A DNA stretch of 21,781 nucleotides. It comes from NVQY01 sp047639325. GTDB taxonomy: Bacteria; Pseudomonadota; Alphaproteobacteria; Rhodobacterales; Rhodobacteraceae. The stretch covers positions 1-21,781 of the forward strand of contig JBLINN010000025.1 of the NCBI GenBank assembly GCA_047639325.1, in the 5' to 3' direction. A model generated the notes under the pieces. The model was not told the origin of the DNA and did no database searches. It saw nothing but the letters and a program-made list of their open reading frames with translations. The position numbers and the translations under genes are program-made. Of this stretch, positions 1-7,397 are shown in pieces. How positions within the stretch are numbered: the stretch's first letter is position 1; each line of letters begins with the position of its first letter.

Positions 1-461
1 CGGCGTTTCGCAAACGATCAGAAGATAACAAGATGCCGCCCTTTGGTGAGGTGGTGCCGCAGTTTTTGGCAATGGAACATGGTTGGCCGGATCTAGTGGC
101 ACAGATGCGCGATATTCTGAAACCGGCCTGTCTGACAATCCTGCCCTATGAACGTCGCGGAGCCAGCCGGGACTTGCTGTCGCTGTTGGTGCCGGGGCTG
201 GAAGGGGCCGATCTGGTCGAGCCGGATAAGACCATGAACCTAAGCGCCACGGACGCCGCCCTGGCCGCTTTGCAGATGCGCTATCATGCGGACGAGACGC
301 TGAAGGAAAAGGAATGGCGGCAGGTGATTGCCGACCACGCTGACGACCGCGAAGCGCGGGGGTATGCGGCGTTTAGGGACGACGATGCACAGGCTTTGAC
401 CGACAGGTATCATGCTGATCTGGAAAAGATTTCCCAAATGCCGGGGGTTCGGTATCTTTAG
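1..461 (+). CDS. 3' end of an unrecognised conserved gene (5' truncated by window edge)
   Basis: The reading frame is open from the window edge (first full codon at base 3) to a TAG at 459-461, giving about 152 residues of a C-terminal part. An ATG at 33 exists, but the frame continues upstream of it, so it is probably internal. Visible blocks are PPFGEVVPQFL, LTILPYERRGASRDLLSLLVPGL and an acidic, helical tail rich in Asp, Glu and Arg with no membrane segment. The tail, with its ALQMRYH block, resembles the ends of some Rhodobacteraceae sulfotransferase-like or glycan-related hypothetical proteins, but I see no diagnostic motif and assign no function. It is convergent with mazG, with only three bases between the two stop codons, so there is no room for a separate terminator. 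Confidence 0.65.
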   Translation, partial: AFRKRSEDNKMPPFGEVVPQFLAMEHGWPDLVAQMRDILKPACLTILPYERRGASRDLLSLLVPGLEGADLVEPDKTMNLSATDAALAALQMRYHADETLKEKEWRQVIADHADDREARGYAAFRDDDAQALTDRYHADLEKISQMPGVRYL

Positions 462-464
462 GCG

Positions 465-1283
465 TTAGCCTTGGCGTTCATCGCGTTTCACCGCATCCCA
501 CAGCGCATCCATTTCCGCCAGATCACTATCTTGCGGGGCTTTGCCCATCGCAGAAAGACGCGCTTCAACGCCTTCAAAACGCCGGATAAATTTAGCATTG
601 GCGCGGCGCAGGGCAGTTTCGGGTTCGACGTTCAGATGGCGGGCAAGATTGGCCATCACAAACAGAAGGTCGCCAAATTCCTCTTCGACCTCGTCCTGGC
701 CCAACGTATCGCGCGCCTCGACCAATTCAGCGGCTTCTTCGGTGATCTTGTCCAGAACCAGCCCGGCATCGGGCCAGTCAAACCCCACCCGCGCGGCGCG
801 TTTTTGTAGCTTGGCGGCACGCAGCAACGCTGGCAGTTTGGCCGCCACTCCGTCCAACGCACCACGTTGCGCCTTGTCGGCACGTTCGCCCGCTTTGATC
901 TTTTCCCAGTCGACAGTCTGCTGATCGGCGGATTTATCCCGCGATTCGTCGCCAAACACATGCGGATGACGCGCCACCATCTTGTCAGAAATTGCCCGCA
1001 CCACCGATTGAAAGGTGAAATGCCCAGCCTCGGCACCCATTTGCGTGTGATAAACGGTTTGCAGCAGTAAATCGCCCAGCTCTCCCTCGATCTCGCCCCA
1101 GGCCTGACGCTCAATCGCGTCGGCAACTTCGTAAGCTTCTTCAATGGTATAGGGTGCGATGGAGGTGAAATCTTGTTCGATATCCCACGGGCAACCAGTG
1201 TCGGGGTCGCGCAGGCGGCGCATGATTTCCAGCAGGCGCTCTATTCCGGCGTCAGGATCGGTGATCAGGGGGTTTTCGGGCAT
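465..1283 (-). CDS. mazG: MazG nucleoside triphosphate pyrophosphohydrolase
   Basis: Predicted cytoplasmic Mg-dependent all-alpha NTP pyrophosphohydrolase that converts NTPs or dNTPs to NMP plus pyrophosphate. It may clean the nucleotide pool or lower the alarmone level, as proposed for E. coli MazG. The 272-residue protein has two tandem MazG repeats. The first, at about 14-110, contains the signature LRDPDTGCPWD and the acidic metal-binding pairs IEEAYEVADAIE (46-57) and GELGDLL (67-73). The second, at about 155-240, contains ITEEAAELVEA (180-190) and EEFGDLLF (201-208). I chose the ATG at 1283 because family homology begins there. A longer frame reaches 1367 but would overlap the start of the divergent amidohydrolase gene. 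An AAGG lies about 9 bases upstream. The length fits the usual 260-275 residues. Confidence 0.95.
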   Translation of the reverse strand: MPENPLITDPDAGIERLLEIMRRLRDPDTGCPWDIEQDFTSIAPYTIEEAYEVADAIERQAWGEIEGELGDLLLQTVYHTQMGAEAGHFTFQSVVRAISDKMVARHPHVFGDESRDKSADQQTVDWEKIKAGERADKAQRGALDGVAAKLPALLRAAKLQKRAARVGFDWPDAGLVLDKITEEAAELVEARDTLGQDEVEEEFGDLLFVMANLARHLNVEPETALRRANAKFIRRFEGVEARLSAMGKAPQDSDLAEMDALWDAVKRDERQG

Positions 1284-1347
1284 TGCGGCGGCCTTGTTTC
1301 CAGTGTCAGATGCATCAATCCCCAAACTCGGTCCAGGAGTCCAGCCC

Positions 1348-2526
1348 ATGCCCGTTGTGAACCGCATTGCCGATTACGCCAGCGACATGGCCCAGTGGCG
1401 CCAGCATCTGCACACCATCCCCGAACTGGGGATGCAGTGCCCGGAAACCGCCCGTTTTGTCGCCGCACGGCTGCGCGAGTTTGGCGTGGACGAAATACAC
1501 GAAGGCATCGCGCAAACCGGGATTGTGGCGATCATCAACGGGCAGGGTGCGGGCGAAACCATTGGGTTGCGCGCTGATATGGACGGCTTGCCAATAGTTG
1601 AGGCGACGGGGCTGGATTACGCCAGCCAGAACCCCGGCAAGATGCATGCCTGTGGCCATGACGGCCATACCACCATGTTGCTGGGCGCGGCGCGTTATCT
1701 GGCCGAGACGCGGAATTTCACCGGTCGGGTGGCGCTGATCTTTCAGCCCGCCGAAGAATCCGGCGGCGGCGCTGGGGTGATGGTGAACGAGGGCGTGATG
1801 GACCGGTTCGACATCGCGCAGGTTTACGCGCTGCACAACGCGCCGGGGTTTGAAGCTGGCGGGTTTTACACCACGCCGGGGCCGTTGATGGCGGCGGTTG
1901 ATTCGTTTCATGTGTATATTCAGGGGGTTGGAGGACATGGTGCGATGCCGCATGACACCCGCGATCCGGTGATGCCAGCTTGTGCGATTGCCCAGGCGTT
2001 TCAGACCATTGTCAGCCGCAACCATTATGCGCTGGACGATCTGGTGGTCTCGGTCACTCAGATCCACACCGGCACGGTGGATAATGTGATCCCCGATACC
2101 GCCTATCTGAACGGGACAATTCGCACCTTTGATCCATCGGTGCAGGCGATGGTGATGCAGCGGATGCAGGCGATTGTTGACGGGCAGGCGGCCAGTTATG
2201 GCGTCACGGCCACGCTGGATTACGAGGTCGGATACCCCGCGACCATCAACGATGCCGCCAAGACCGAATTTGCCGCTGGCGTGGCGCGGGAGGTTGCCGG
2301 GGAAACCCGGGTTCAGGCGAACGCCGGGCGCGAAATGGGGGCCGAGGATTTTTCCTATATGTTGCAGGTCCGGCCGGGGGCGTACCTGTTCATAGGGCAG
2401 GGCGACAGCGCCGGGTTGCACCACCCGGAGTATAATTTCAACGATGATGTGGCCCCGGTTGGCGCGTCTTTCTTTGCCCGGCTGGTGGAAACGGCGCAGC
2501 CGCTGCATCAGCCTGCAGGAGAATAG
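1348..2526 (+). CDS. M20 family amidohydrolase (hippurate hydrolase / N-acyl-amino-acid deacylase type)
   Basis: Predicted dinuclear metallohydrolase of the M20D/ACY1 type that cleaves N-acyl or amide bonds; its substrate cannot be read from sequence. The 392-residue protein shows the family landmarks: GLRADMDGLPI (73-83), HACGHDGHT (100-108) with metal-binding Cys102 and His104, the catalytic acid in QPAEESGGGA (Glu136/137), ALHN (His163), a dimerisation-domain GVGGHGAMPH (193-202), and LHHPEYNF (357-364). The ATG at 1348 was chosen because an AGGAG lies 9 bases upstream and homology starts there; the frame extends upstream to 1159 but runs antisense to mazG. The next gene begins two bases after its stop, so it is probably co-transcribed with the two ureohydrolases. 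That suggests a role in releasing or trimming acylated amino or guanidino compounds, which is inference. The gap to divergent mazG is only 64 bases. Confidence 0.92.
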   Translation: MPVVNRIADYASDMAQWRQHLHTIPELGMQCPETARFVAARLREFGVDEIHEGIAQTGIVAIINGQGAGETIGLRADMDGLPIVEATGLDYASQNPGKMHACGHDGHTTMLLGAARYLAETRNFTGRVALIFQPAEESGGGAGVMVNEGVMDRFDIAQVYALHNAPGFEAGGFYTTPGPLMAAVDSFHVYIQGVGGHGAMPHDTRDPVMPACAIAQAFQTIVSRNHYALDDLVVSVTQIHTGTVDNVIPDTAYLNGTIRTFDPSVQAMVMQRMQAIVDGQAASYGVTATLDYEVGYPATINDAAKTEFAAGVAREVAGETRVQANAGREMGAEDFSYMLQVRPGAYLFIGQGDSAGLHHPEYNFNDDVAPVGASFFARLVETAQPLHQPAGE

Positions 2527-2528
2527 CG

Positions 2529-3491
2529 ATGGCCTTGGAAGACGCAAAAAACCAAGTTGATCAGGCGTTTACACGCGACAGATTGCGTGGAACAAGTCAG
2601 GAAAACACCTTTGGCGGGGCGACTTCGTTTTTGCGCCGTCGCTATACCAAGGACCTGACAGGGGTGGATATCGCCGTGACCGGCGTGCCATTTGATCAGG
2701 CGGTCACCAACCGCCCCGGGACCCGGCTGGGCCCGCGTGCCATCCGCGAGGCCAGCGCGCTGCAAGCCCCCGATGCGCCCTATGGCTGGCCGTTTGACGC
2801 GCTGAGCGAGCTGGCGATCACCGACTACGGCGATCTGGCGTTTGATTATGCCAATATCCCTGCCTTTCCAGCGGCTTTGAAGGCGCATATCGCCGGTATT
2901 TTGGCGGCAGATGTGGCCTCGGTTGTCTTGGGCGGGGATCACTATATCAGCTTTCCGATCCTGCAAGCCTATGCTGATAAATACGGGCCAATGTCGCTGT
3001 TGCAGTTTGATGCCCATACCGACACCTGGGCCGACGACGATATGGACCGGGTGGATCACGGCACGATGTTTTATAAGGCGGTGAAGATGGGGCTGGTGGA
3101 CCCGGCGCGGTCGGTTCAGGTAGGCATTCGCACCAGCAATGACGACACACTTGGGGTGAATATCATTGACGCACGCGAGGTGCACGAAATTGGACCGGTG
3201 GCCACAGCATTGAAAATCAAGAACATTCTGGGAGGTCATCCGGTTTATCTAAGTTTCGACATAGACGGGCTGGACCCGGCCTATGCGCCGGGTACCGGCA
3301 CGCCGGTCTGGGGCGGGCTGACCTCGGCGCAGGCGGCGATCATTCTGCGTGATCTGGCCGGGATCAACCTTAAAGGTGGCGACGTGGTCGAGGTTTCGCC
3401 GCCCTTTGACACCACCGGGGCCACCGCGATTGCCGGGGCGCATGTGGCCACCGAAATCATATGTCTTCTGGGATGGAATATGCGATCATGA
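2529..3491 (+). CDS. speB: Agmatinase (ureohydrolase, SpeB type)
   Basis: Predicted Mn2+-dependent hydrolase converting agmatine to putrescine and urea, in the arginine decarboxylase route of polyamine synthesis or arginine use. The 320-residue protein carries the ureohydrolase metal ligands: GGDH (His138), DAHTD (Asp161, His163, Asp165) and FDIDGLDPAYAPGTGTP (Asp244, Asp246). The stretch from FDAHTDTW through DHGTMFYKAVKMGLVDP to VQVGIRT follows E. coli SpeB closely, including the DHGTMFY loop, which favours agmatinase over guanidinobutyrase. The ATG at 2529 has AGGAGA at 2517-2522. The gene lies two bases after the amidohydrolase stop and overlaps the following paralogue by four bases (ATGA), so translation of the three genes is probably coupled. 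Specificity is assigned by resemblance only. Confidence 0.9.
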   Translation: MALEDAKNQVDQAFTRDRLRGTSQENTFGGATSFLRRRYTKDLTGVDIAVTGVPFDQAVTNRPGTRLGPRAIREASALQAPDAPYGWPFDALSELAITDYGDLAFDYANIPAFPAALKAHIAGILAADVASVVLGGDHYISFPILQAYADKYGPMSLLQFDAHTDTWADDDMDRVDHGTMFYKAVKMGLVDPARSVQVGIRTSNDDTLGVNIIDAREVHEIGPVATALKIKNILGGHPVYLSFDIDGLDPAYAPGTGTPVWGGLTSAQAAIILRDLAGINLKGGDVVEVSPPFDTTGATAIAGAHVATEIICLLGWNMRS

Positions 3492-4435
3492 GCGAATTGA
3501 ATCAGCCGATCAGCGGCAATGATCTGGCGCGGTTTTCCGGGCCCAACACTTTTATGCGCCTGCCATCGGCCAGTTCACTGGACGGGCTGAATGTGGCCAT
3601 TCTGGGGATTCCGATGGATATCGGCACATCCTGGCGGTCGGGCACCCGGTTTGGGCCGAAACAGATCAGGGCCGAAAGCGCGATGATCCGGCCCTATAAT
3701 ATGGCGACCGGGGCGGCGCCGTTTGACAGTTTGCAGATGGCGGACATTGGCGATCTGGCGATCAACACGTTTTCGCTAAAAGACAGTCTGCGCATTATAT
3801 CAGAGAGTTACGACGCGATCCTTGCCAATCCGGTGGTGCCGGTGGCGATGGGCGGTGATCATTCGATCACCCTGCCGATCTTGCGCAGCATCGCGCGCAA
3901 ACATGGGCCTGTGGCGTTGGTGCATGTGGATGCGCATGCAGATGTGAATGACAATATGTTTGGCGAAAAAGAAACCCACGGCACGGTGTTTCGCCGCGCC
4001 TATGAGGAAGGGTTGATCCAACCCGACAAGACTTATCAGATTGGATTGCGTGGCACTGGCTATGCCGCCAGTGATTTCACCGAGGCACAAGGTTGGGGGT
4101 TTCAGCAATTCCCGGCGCACGAACTTTGGATGCGCCCGCTAACCGATCTGGGCGCGGAAATACGGCGCGATATCGGCGACCGGCCGACCTATATCACCTA
4201 TGATATCGACAGCCTTGACCCGGCCTATGCGCCCGGCACCGGCACGCCGGAAATCGCCGGTCTGACAACCCCGCAGGCGCTGCAGCTAATTCAGGCGTTG
4301 CAGGGGGCCAATATTGTCGGTTGCGATCTGGTCGAGGTGTCGCCACCTTATGACACATCAGGCAACACAGCCATGACGGCGGCCAACCTGATATACGAAA
4401 TGCTGTGTATATTGCCGGGTGTTAAGGCCCGGTAG
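3488..4435 (+). CDS. Second ureohydrolase, agmatinase family, guanidinobutyrase-like
   Basis: Arginase/agmatinase-family Mn2+ hydrolase of 315 residues. Metal ligands are present: GGDH (His125), DAHAD (Asp148, His150, Asp152) and YDIDSLDPAYAPGTGTP (Asp239, Asp241). The active-site loop differs from the gene upstream: DVNDNMFGEKETHGTVFRR (152-170) resembles the GEK..HGT.FRRA loop I recall from Pseudomonas guanidinobutyrase and guanidinopropionase (GbuA/GpuA). 4-guanidinobutyrate or a related guanidino acid is therefore a better guess than agmatine. I chose the ATG at 3488, which overlaps the previous stop as ATGA and has GGATGGA about 10 bases upstream. In-frame ATGs at 3461 and 3473 would add nine or five residues and deepen the overlap. 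Many databases would call this gene agmatinase. Confidence 0.88.
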   Translation: MSELNQPISGNDLARFSGPNTFMRLPSASSLDGLNVAILGIPMDIGTSWRSGTRFGPKQIRAESAMIRPYNMATGAAPFDSLQMADIGDLAINTFSLKDSLRIISESYDAILANPVVPVAMGGDHSITLPILRSIARKHGPVALVHVDAHADVNDNMFGEKETHGTVFRRAYEEGLIQPDKTYQIGLRGTGYAASDFTEAQGWGFQQFPAHELWMRPLTDLGAEIRRDIGDRPTYITYDIDSLDPAYAPGTGTPEIAGLTTPQALQLIQALQGANIVGCDLVEVSPPYDTSGNTAMTAANLIYEMLCILPGVKAR

Positions 4436-4483
4436 GGTGAAAGTTTGGCAAAGGGGCGGCAACGCCCGGCCAGAACGGGGAAT

Positions 4484-4897
4484 ATGGGACGGTTTGTGAT
4501 GGTATTATGGATTTTGCTGGCGATTGTGGTTGTTGGTCTGGGCTATATCAGGCTGGCGCCCAGCGATCCGACGCAGTGGCATGTGGCGCCGGATGTTAGC
4601 GGCGACAAACTGATTGCCACAGGCGCCACACGGCTGGTGCAAACTGGGCCGGATGGGTTGGCGCGGTTGCATGACATTGCCCTGACCACCCCGCGCACCA
4701 GCGTTTTGGCTGGGTCCGTGGACGCGGGCATGATCACCTATATCACCCGCAGCAAGCTGTTTGGCTTTCCCGATTACATCACCGCCCAACAGGACGGCGA
4801 CAATCTGAAAATCCTTGGCCGCCTGCGCTTTGGCCGTTCAGATATGGGAGTAAACGGCGCCCGTCTCAAGGCTTGGGTCGATGCTTTGCAGCCGTGA
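4484..4897 (+). CDS. DUF1499 family membrane-anchored protein
   Basis: A 137-residue protein with an N-terminal hydrophobic anchor (about 5-21, VMVLWILLAIVVVGLGY) followed by a periplasmic-type domain. The pattern WHV, LHDIALTTPRTSVLAGSVDAGMITYITRSKLFGFPDYIT and LGRLRFGRSDMGVNGARLKAWV is that of DUF1499, which is widespread in Proteobacteria and of unknown function. I place the start at ATG 4484. An in-frame TTG at 4445, close behind the ureohydrolase stop, would add 13 charged residues, and another ATG at 4499 would shorten the protein. The spacing suggests it is the last gene of the amidohydrolase-ureohydrolase operon, though this may be only a positional link. Its last 60 bases are overlapped by the opposite-strand gene. 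Confidence 0.75.
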   Translation: MGRFVMVLWILLAIVVVGLGYIRLAPSDPTQWHVAPDVSGDKLIATGATRLVQTGPDGLARLHDIALTTPRTSVLAGSVDAGMITYITRSKLFGFPDYITAQQDGDNLKILGRLRFGRSDMGVNGARLKAWVDALQP

Positions 4898-5125
4898 TGA
4901 CAGGCAGCCCTTTTGCACCTCGCGCCACATCGGCACGTTCAGCGACATCTGGCATTGCGCCATGAACATCCGCCCATCCACCTGCAAACAGATGGTCTGG
5001 CCCAGTTCAACACGCGATCCGGTTTTGTCGGTACAGTAACAATCACGCACCTTACCGTCCGGGCCGACATAGTCAGCCGCCAAAGGTGTGGCAACAAGGA
5101 TGAGGGGAAGGATAAATCGTAACAT
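4838..5125 (-). CDS. Small secreted cysteine-rich protein of unknown function
   Basis: A 95-residue protein with a clear Sec signal peptide (MLRFILPLILVATPLAAD, cleavage near 17/18). The mature part has five cysteines at 29, 31, 46, 58 and 74, including DCYC, and the block VELGQTICLQVDGRMFMAQCQMSLNVPMWREVQ. I associate this block with short conserved hypothetical proteins of Rhodobacteraceae. Disulphide bonding in the periplasm is likely but not shown. The ATG at 5125 is preferred because AGCAGG lies 8 bases upstream; a GTG at 5134 is the alternative. The C-terminal 20 or so residues are encoded antisense to the end of the DUF1499 gene, and the tail after GCLSS looks unconserved. Function unknown. 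Confidence 0.72.
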   Translation of the reverse strand: MLRFILPLILVATPLAADYVGPDGKVRDCYCTDKTGSRVELGQTICLQVDGRMFMAQCQMSLNVPMWREVQKGCLSSRLQSIDPSLETGAVYSHI

Positions 5126-5166
5126 TCCTAGCACCTGCTATTTACGCCCGGTCATCAAGGTTTTGC

Positions 5167-5195
5167 TTGTTCGGGCAATTATTGGCCGTTATTAT
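5167..5195 (+). promoter_or_regulatory. Candidate sigma-70-type promoter for prfA
   Basis: TTGTTC (5167-5172) and TATTAT (5190-5195) are separated by 17 bases in a locally AT-rich stretch between the divergent secreted-protein gene and prfA. Transcription would start near 5201-5203, leaving a leader of about 45 bases before the prfA ATG at 5246. Assigned from consensus match only. Confidence 0.45.
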
Positions 5196-5245
5196 AGCAC
5201 AACCTACCCCTTGACCCAATGGCCGCGATGTCACACACCGCTGGG

Positions 5246-6301
5246 ATGATCCCCGAAGAACGCCTGCATCAAATCACCCAGAGGTTTCAGTTCCTTGAGG
5301 CCGCCATGTCCGATGGCGCCAGTGGCGGCGATATTGCGGTGTTGGCCAAGGAATATTCTGACCTGCGCCCGGTGGTGACCCAGATCGAGGAATGGCGCCG
5401 CCTGCAGGATGAGCTGGCCGAGGCCGAATCGATGTTGGATGATCCGGACATGAAAGAACTGGCGGAAGAGGAAATTCCCCAGATCAAGGCACAGATTCCC
5501 CAGGCTGAAAAAGCGCTGCAGTTGTCGCTGTTTCCAAAAGACGCCGCAGATGTGCGCCCGGCGATGCTGGAAATACGCCCCGGCGCCGGTGGCGACGAGG
5601 CGGCGTTGTTTGCCGCCGATTTGCTGCGCATGTATCAGCGATATTCCGAAGCCCGCGGCTGGAAGTTTGAGATTATCGAGGAACAGGTCACCGAGCTGGG
5701 CGGTATCAAAGAGGTGACGGCGCATATCAAAGGCGAAAATGTCTTTGCCCGGATGAAATATGAGTCCGGCGTGCACCGGGTGCAACGGGTGCCCACCACC
5801 GAAAGCGGCGGGCGCATCCACACCTCGGCGGCCACAGTGGCGGTTCTGCCCGAGGCCGAAGATGTGGATGTTCAGATTAATACCAATGACTTGCGGATCG
5901 ACACGATGCGCAGTTCCGGCGCTGGCGGGCAGCATGTGAACACCACCGATTCGGCAGTGCGGATCACTCATCTGCCGTCGGGACTGGTTGTCACCAGCTC
6001 GGAAAAATCCCAGCACCGCAACCGCGAGATTGCCATTCAGGTGCTGAAAACCCGGCTGTTTGATATGGAACGTCAGCGGGTCGACAGCGAACGCTCGGCT
6101 GATCGGGCGGCGCAGGTGGGCAGCGGCGACCGCTCCGAACGGATTCGCACTTATAATTTTCCGCAGGGGCGGATGACCGACCACCGCATCAACCTGACGC
6201 TTTACAAGCTGGATCAGGTGTTGGGCGGCGATCTGGACGAGATGATTGACGCCCTGACAGCCGATGGCCAGGCCCGCGCCCTGGCCGCAATGGGTCAGTA
6301 G
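5246..6301 (+). CDS. prfA: Peptide chain release factor 1
   Basis: Class I release factor that recognises UAA and UAG in the ribosomal A site and triggers peptide release. The 351-residue protein contains the stop-codon recognition region HRVQRVPTTESGGRIHTSA, whose PxT tripeptide reads PTT here, and the catalytic SSGAGGQHVNTTDSAVRITH with the GGQ motif. The C-terminal GSGDRSERIRTYNFPQGRMTDHRINLTLY is typical of RF1. RF2 would carry SPF instead, which excludes it. The start is taken at ATG 5246 (MIPEERLHQI), where family homology begins. ATGs at 5219 and 5228 are in frame and would add up to nine residues; none of the three has a strong Shine-Dalgarno sequence. prmC, which methylates the GGQ glutamine, follows directly, so enzyme and substrate are in one operon. 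Confidence 0.97.
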   Translation: MIPEERLHQITQRFQFLEAAMSDGASGGDIAVLAKEYSDLRPVVTQIEEWRRLQDELAEAESMLDDPDMKELAEEEIPQIKAQIPQAEKALQLSLFPKDAADVRPAMLEIRPGAGGDEAALFAADLLRMYQRYSEARGWKFEIIEEQVTELGGIKEVTAHIKGENVFARMKYESGVHRVQRVPTTESGGRIHTSAATVAVLPEAEDVDVQINTNDLRIDTMRSSGAGGQHVNTTDSAVRITHLPSGLVVTSSEKSQHRNREIAIQVLKTRLFDMERQRVDSERSADRAAQVGSGDRSERIRTYNFPQGRMTDHRINLTLYKLDQVLGGDLDEMIDALTADGQARALAAMGQ

Positions 6302-6321
6302 GCTTGGCCCATCTCCCGCCG

Positions 6322-7152
6322 ATGACCGCCGGGCAGGCGATGGCCGCCGCCGCTGGCCGATTGCGCGCCGCCGGGGTCGCCGATCCGGCCCGGGATGCCC
6401 GCATGTTGCTGGCCCACGCCGCCCGGATTGAAGCCACGCGCGTTACCCTGATCGCGCCCGAGGATTTGTCGCCAGATATCGCTGAACGCTATGAACAGCT
6501 GATCGCGCTGCGGGCGGTGCGGGTGCCGGTATCGCATTTGCTGGGCGAGCGTGAATTTTATGGCCGCCGCTTTAAGATCAGCAGCGAAGTGCTTGATCCA
6601 AGGCCAGAAACTGAAACCTTGATCGAATCCGCTTTGGCCGAACCCTTTATCCGGGTTCTGGATCTGGGCACCGGGTCGGGCTGTATTCTGGTGACCCTGC
6701 TGGCTGAACAGCCAACCGCCACCGGGCTGGGTACTGACCTCAGCGAATCCGCCTGTTTGCAGGCCAGCGCCAACGCAGTGCTGCACCGGGTGCAGGCGCG
6801 CGCCAGTATCATTCAATCTGACTGGTTTGATCAGGTCGACGGGCAATTTGACCTGATCGTATCCAACCCGCCTTATATCGCCCTGGCCGAAATGCCGGGC
6901 CTGGAAGAAGAAGTGCGGCGGCATGAACCGGAGATGGCGCTGACCGATGGCGGCGACGGGCTGGGCGCCTATCGGCGCATCGCCGCAGGTGTCCTGGCAC
7001 ATCTGACCCCAGGCGGGCGGCTGATCGTGGAAATTGGCCCGACACAGGCTGCTGCGGTGATGGCGCTGATGGCGCAGGCCGGGCTGACGGGGCTGCGAGT
7101 GGCCCATGATCTGGACAGGCGGGCGCGGGTTATTCTGGGGCGGCGCGGCTGA
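6322..7152 (+). CDS. prmC: Release factor glutamine methyltransferase (N5-glutamine)
   Basis: SAM-dependent methyltransferase that modifies the glutamine of the GGQ motif in release factors. The 276-residue protein has an N-terminal helical domain (1-75), the SAM-binding loop VLDLGTGSGC (112-121) and the catalytic SNPPYI (181-186). EVRRHEPEMALTDGGDGL and LIVEIGPTQ follow as usual in this family. The start is uncertain: ATG 6322 fits the common family N-terminus, but a TTG at 6304, two bases after the prfA stop, would give 282 residues and tighter coupling. Neither has a clear ribosome binding site, so translation probably depends on ribosomes leaving prfA. The length matches the family. Confidence 0.95.
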   Translation: MTAGQAMAAAAGRLRAAGVADPARDARMLLAHAARIEATRVTLIAPEDLSPDIAERYEQLIALRAVRVPVSHLLGEREFYGRRFKISSEVLDPRPETETLIESALAEPFIRVLDLGTGSGCILVTLLAEQPTATGLGTDLSESACLQASANAVLHRVQARASIIQSDWFDQVDGQFDLIVSNPPYIALAEMPGLEEEVRRHEPEMALTDGGDGLGAYRRIAAGVLAHLTPGGRLIVEIGPTQAAAVMALMAQAGLTGLRVAHDLDRRARVILGRRG

Positions 7153-7231
7153 AACCCGACCCAGGCGTTAACTCCTGCGGCTAAAATGCGTCAATTCAAC
7201 GTAAAAAGCCGCAAAGATTGCCTGCAAGCCC

Positions 7232-7259
7232 TTGTTTGATCAGTCAGGACGTGTTTACT
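7232..7259 (+). promoter_or_regulatory. Weak candidate promoter for the DUF4167 gene
   Basis: TTGTTT (7232-7237) and TTTACT (7254-7259) are spaced by 16 bases, in the 245-base gap between prmC and the DUF4167 gene. The -10 box matches the consensus at four of six positions. If it is real, transcription would start near 7266, exactly at the left arm of the hairpin at 7266-7304, placing that hairpin at the 5' end of the mRNA. Confidence 0.25.
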
Positions 7260-7265
7260 CGTCCA

Positions 7266-7304
7266 CGTTGCGCAAGCTCAAGCTGAATTAGCTCGCGCGC
7301 AACG
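7266..7304 (+). other. Inverted repeat / RNA hairpin in the DUF4167 leader
   Basis: The arms CGTTGCGC (7266-7273) and GCGCAACG (7297-7304) pair perfectly. Inside them AGCT (7275-7278) can pair with AGCT (7290-7293) around an 11-base loop. No T-run follows, so it does not look like an intrinsic terminator. It ends 93 bases before the DUF4167 ATG and could be an mRNA leader structure or a protein-binding palindrome. Confidence 0.5.
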
Positions 7305-7397
7305 CTAAGCCCAACAGTCGATGAACCGATAAATGATGAACGCAAGAGGCGTGAAACGGGTCACACGACAGGTAAAACAAGGCTGACGTTTAGTAAA

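Noticed and set aside
1315..2547. 410-codon open frame on the minus strand opposite the amidohydrolase
   Set aside because: It is antisense to a gene with full M20 motifs, its translation has no recognisable domain and an odd His/Arg-rich composition, as expected from GC-rich third positions.
4415..4432. CCGGG/CCCGG repeat at the end of the second ureohydrolase gene
   Set aside because: Only five pairs, inside the coding sequence and without a T-run; likely chance in GC-rich DNA.
5231..6184. 317-codon minus-strand open frame
   Set aside because: Antisense shadow of prfA with His/Gly-rich, domain-free translation.
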